Shown here: positions 6,354 to 7,989 of the stretch, piece by piece | Layout: each line of letters opens with the position of its first letter | How positions within the stretch are numbered: the first letter of the stretch is position 1 | Assembly (NCBI GenBank): GCA_964292325.1 | Contig: CAXYVG010000136.1 | Location: 1-7,989 of the forward strand | Reading direction: 5' to 3' | From: CTSoil-075 sp964292325 | Lineage (GTDB): Bacteria; Bacillota; Negativicutes; DSM-13327 | DNA: 7,989 bases | Position numbers and translations under genes: made by a program | Notes under the pieces: generated by a model | Databases searched by the model: none | Told to the model about the DNA's origin: nothing | Seen by the model: the letters and a program-made list of their open reading frames with translations, nothing else

Positions 6354-6446
6354 GTCTGCCGTGGATGGGCTATAAGGGTTTCGCTTGCGTCCTTCGTAAA
6401 GCCACTCAACCCTTAAAGCCCATCCACGACGATTGCCATGAAGAAA
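6354..6446 (+). repeat. Palindromic interspersed repeat, copy 1
   Basis: Positions 6354-6437 match 7373-7456 at 82 of 84 bases in the same orientation. A 23-nt arm (6358-6380) pairs with 6408-6430 apart from a C-A and an A-A mismatch. The 27-nt loop itself can form a small hairpin (GCTTGCG 6383-6389 with CGTAAAGC 6395-6402). The element end TTGCCATGAAGAAA (6433-6446) recurs at 7503-7516. It lies in the 3' region of the GH18 transcript and encodes nothing convincing. It looks like a REP- or MITE-like element. Confidence 0.8.
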
Positions 6447-6469
6447 ATTTAGTGAGATCTATATCGATA

Positions 6470-6521
6470 AAGAAAAGGTGCTGCCCTCAGAATTTTCATT
6501 TTGTGGGCAGCACCTTTTCTT
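6470..6521. terminator. Bidirectional intrinsic terminator between the GH18 gene and tcdA
   Basis: A perfect 17-bp stem joins 6470-6486 to 6505-6521, with core AGGTGCTGCCC/GGGCAGCACCT and an 18-nt loop. The stem ends in TTTTCTT on the plus strand and in TTTTCTTTATC on the minus strand. It can therefore stop both the GH18 transcript and the convergent tcdA transcript. Confidence 0.85.
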
Positions 6522-6538
6522 ATGGGAAAGCCATAAGA
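6518..6538 (-). other. Small hairpin overlapping the terminator arm
   Basis: TCTTATGG (6518-6525) pairs with CCATAAGA (6531-6538) around a 5-nt loop, just after the tcdA stop on the minus strand. It shares 6518-6521 with the outer arm of the large terminator, so the two stems partly compete. It may simply extend the tcdA 3' structure. Confidence 0.4.
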
Positions 6539-6542
6539 GTAT

Positions 6543-7310
6543 CTATATCTTTTTCTTATTAACAGCAAGATCCTTGACTACTTCGCCGGCAATGATCAGT
6601 CCGGCGACGGATGGGACGAAGGAGACGCTACCAGGAATTTGACGACGGGTTGTGCATTTTCGCGTGGTGCCTGATGGGCAAATACAGCTGGTTGCACAAC
6701 TAGAAGTCTCTGTTTCGGTGGGGACGATAGGGGATTCTTTTGAGTACACTACTTTTAGCGAAGGAATGCCGCGTTTTTTTAGCTCTTTGCGCATTACTTT
6801 GGCGAGCGGGCATATGGATGTTTTGAAAATATCTGTTACTTCAAATTTGGTAGGGTCTAATTTATTACCGGCTCCCATAGAGCTGATAATGGGAATGTTT
6901 TTTGCTTGCGCTTTGCAGATTAAGTCGATTTTTGCCGTTACTGTATCAATTGCATCTACAATATAGTCATATTCATCAAAGTTGAATTGGTCAGCAGTAT
7001 CAGGCAGATAAAATGTTTGGTAAGTTGTTACTTCGGCTTGGGGATTAATTTCTAAAATGCGTTCTTTCATGACTTCGACTTTTGCCTTGCCTACTGTTTT
7101 GTGAGTGGCAATGAGCTGTCGGTTGATATTCGTGAGGCATACGCAGTCGTCGTCAATCAGGACTATTTTGCCTACACCAGAGCGGGCTAAACCTTCTACG
7201 GTATAAGAGCCTACACCGCCGATACCGAAAATTGCTACGGTGCTATCTTTTAATTTTTGCAGAGCTTCTTCGCCGATTAGCAGTTCAGTTCTTGAGAATT
7301 GATGTAACAT
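6543..7310 (-). CDS. tcdA: tRNA threonylcarbamoyladenosine dehydratase (TcdA/CsdL family)
   Basis: This E1-like ThiF/MoeB-fold enzyme uses ATP to cyclise the t6A37 modification of ANN-decoding tRNAs to ct6A in the cytoplasm. At 255 residues it is full length for the Firmicute type. The nucleotide-binding GIGGVGS is at 29-35. The acidic strand and adenylation residues DDDCVCLTNINRQ are at 53-65, VDAIDT at 118-123, and the family C-terminal stretch RRQIPGSVSFVPSVAGLIIA at 222-241. A cysteine cluster (205, 209, 211, 219; CATSCICPSG) resembles the cysteine-rich insert of clostridial members and may bind metal. The ATG at 7308-7310 has AGAAGGA (7318-7324) as ribosome binding site. No strong promoter was recognised in the 206-nt gap upstream, which is largely taken by a palindromic repeat. 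It could be co-transcribed with the exonuclease gene. The name rests on family signatures. Confidence 0.93.
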   Translation of the reverse strand: MLHQFSRTELLIGEEALQKLKDSTVAIFGIGGVGSYTVEGLARSGVGKIVLIDDDCVCLTNINRQLIATHKTVGKAKVEVMKERILEINPQAEVTTYQTFYLPDTADQFNFDEYDYIVDAIDTVTAKIDLICKAQAKNIPIISSMGAGNKLDPTKFEVTDIFKTSICPLAKVMRKELKKRGIPSLKVVYSKESPIVPTETETSSCATSCICPSGTTRKCTTRRQIPGSVSFVPSVAGLIIAGEVVKDLAVNKKKI

Positions 7311-7372
7311 AATTTCATCCTTCTTTTATAAAATATATGTGAGGTACTAAGGAAGTAATATCTATATTGCTA

Positions 7373-7465
7373 GTCTGTCGTGGATGGGCTATAAGGGTTT
7401 CGCTTGCGTCCTTCGTAAAGCCACTCAACCCTTATAGCCCATCCACGACGATTGCCGGTAAGAAG
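7373..7465 (+). repeat. Palindromic interspersed repeat, copy 2
   Basis: This is the second copy of the 84-nt element, lying 1019 nt from the first. Its 23-bp stem (7377-7399 with 7427-7449) is perfect: both bases that differ from copy 1 restore pairing. The 27-nt loop (7400-7426) is identical. The 3' flank TTGCCGGTAAGAA (7452-7464) is a diverged form of the copy 1 end. It sits between the xth stop and the tcdA start, so a read-through transcript would carry a strong hairpin. Confidence 0.82.
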
Positions 7466-7487
7466 ACGGATTAGTTTGCTGAGTATG

Positions 7488-7516
7488 GTTATAGGGCATC
7501 ACTTGCCATGAAGAAA
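7488..7516 (+). repeat. Decayed third 3' end of the palindromic repeat
   Basis: TTGCCATGAAGAAA (7503-7516) is identical to the end of copy 1 (6433-6446). The preceding GTTATAGGGCATCAC resembles the element's right arm CTTATAGCCCATCCAC, with two G/C changes and a short deletion. It stops exactly at the xth stop codon. A partial or eroded copy is likely, but the match is short. Confidence 0.45.
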
Positions 7517-7989
7517 CTACAGCGATATTTCTAAGCCAACTGGACAATGGTCGCTGCCGAGGATATCAGCGTGGATGGTGGCGTCTTTGATTGTGTGTTT
7601 TAATCTGTCAGAAAGAAGGAAATAGTCAATGCGCCAACCGATGTTTCGTTCTCTGGCTTTCATCATATAGGACCACCAGGTATAAGCATCTTTTTTATCA
7701 GGGTATAGATAGCGAAAGGTATCAATAAAACCAGATTGCAAAAGGGTAGTCATTTTTTCGCGTTCTTCGTCGGTAAAACCGGCACTACGTCGATTGGTTT
7801 TTGGATTTTTAATATCAATTTCTTGATGGGCAACATTGGTGTCGCCGCATAGTATGACCGGTTTCTTTTGATCCAGCTCGATAAGGTAGGCTCTAAAATC
7901 ATCTTCCCATTTCATTCGATATTCAAGGCGCAGCAGCTCTCGCTTGGAATTTGGTGTATAGACGGTAACTAGGTAGAAATCATCAAACT
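7517..7989 (-). CDS. xth: Exodeoxyribonuclease III, C-terminal part (gene runs off the window)
   Basis: This is a DNA repair enzyme acting as 3'-5' exonuclease and apurinic/apyrimidinic endonuclease. The frame stays open to the right edge of the window, so the N-terminus is missing. About 157 residues are seen, beginning FDDFYLVTVYTPNS. The in-frame ATG at 7915 is internal (Met in LEYRMKWEDDF), not the start. Family signatures are YTPNS, the metal/catalytic CGDTNVAHQEIDIKNPKTNR, AGFTDEERE, WWSYM, GWRIDYFL and the terminal GSDHCPVGLEI, with the catalytic Asp-His pair. The GDTN motif has Thr where Leu or Phe is usual; the catalytic Asp and Asn are kept. Members are normally about 250-260 residues, so roughly 100 lie outside. 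It is on the same strand as tcdA, 206 nt upstream of it. Confidence 0.95.
   Translation of the reverse strand, partial: FDDFYLVTVYTPNSKRELLRLEYRMKWEDDFRAYLIELDQKKPVILCGDTNVAHQEIDIKNPKTNRRSAGFTDEEREKMTTLLQSGFIDTFRYLYPDKKDAYTWWSYMMKARERNIGWRIDYFLLSDRLKHTIKDATIHADILGSDHCPVGLEISL

Noticed and set aside
6365..6562. Open frame of 65 codons on the plus strand
   Set aside because: It runs through the palindromic repeat and the bidirectional terminator, has no ribosome binding site, and ends inside tcdA on the other strand.
6652..6966. Open frame of 104 codons opposite tcdA
   Set aside because: It is antisense to a well-supported gene, has no recognisable domain, and is a shadow of the tcdA codon pattern.
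6354..7465. CRISPR array or composite transposon
   Set aside because: There are only two copies about 1 kb apart in direct orientation with a housekeeping gene between them, no spacers, and no transposase.
7517..7915. A complete 132-residue protein starting at 7915
   Set aside because: The frame continues upstream to the window edge with typical exonuclease III sequence (YTPNS and following), so this Met is internal.

Overview
The window is AT-rich with strong AAGGAG-type ribosome binding sites. It carries clostridial-style gene versions: short aconitase-family subunits, a cysteine-rich TcdA, and a secreted GH18 enzyme with a copper-amine-oxidase-like N-terminal domain. This suggests an anaerobic low-GC Firmicute. 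A Negativicute (Sporomusaceae-like) is a plausible guess, but nothing here proves it.

Region 1 (1-1176): two hairpin regions (1-44 and 71-115), then a minus-strand LysR-family regulator (160-1050). The 126-nt gap to the next operon is densely organised. Back-to-back promoters share a near-identical extended -10/start core, and these cores form the arms of a 23-nt inverted repeat (1083-1105 / 1131-1153). LysR-box-like dyads lie over the regulator's own leader and ribosome binding site.

Region 2 (1177-4767): a tight four-gene operon arranged small-large-small-large. It encodes two paralogous two-subunit [4Fe-4S] hydro-lyases of the isopropylmalate/homoaconitate/2,3-dimethylmalate dehydratase group. 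Each large subunit keeps three cluster-ligand cysteines at identical positions (297, 357, 360). The pairs differ from the usual family pattern, and from each other, at residues expected near the substrate. Neither leuA nor leuB is present, so leucine synthesis is not assured. The most interesting reading is a LysR-controlled module with two different hydratase/dehydratase specificities. A 13-bp hairpin follows the operon.

Region 3 (4768-6336): a secreted GH18 protein with a signal peptide, probably acting on cell-wall or spore peptidoglycan or another amino-sugar polymer.

Region 4 (6337-7989): tcdA (tRNA t6A-modifying enzyme) and the C-terminal part of exonuclease III, both on the minus strand. 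Two nearly identical 84-nt palindromic repeats (82/84 identical), same orientation and 1019 nt apart, flank tcdA. A decayed third 3' end abuts the exonuclease stop codon. A strong bidirectional terminator separates the GH18 gene from tcdA.
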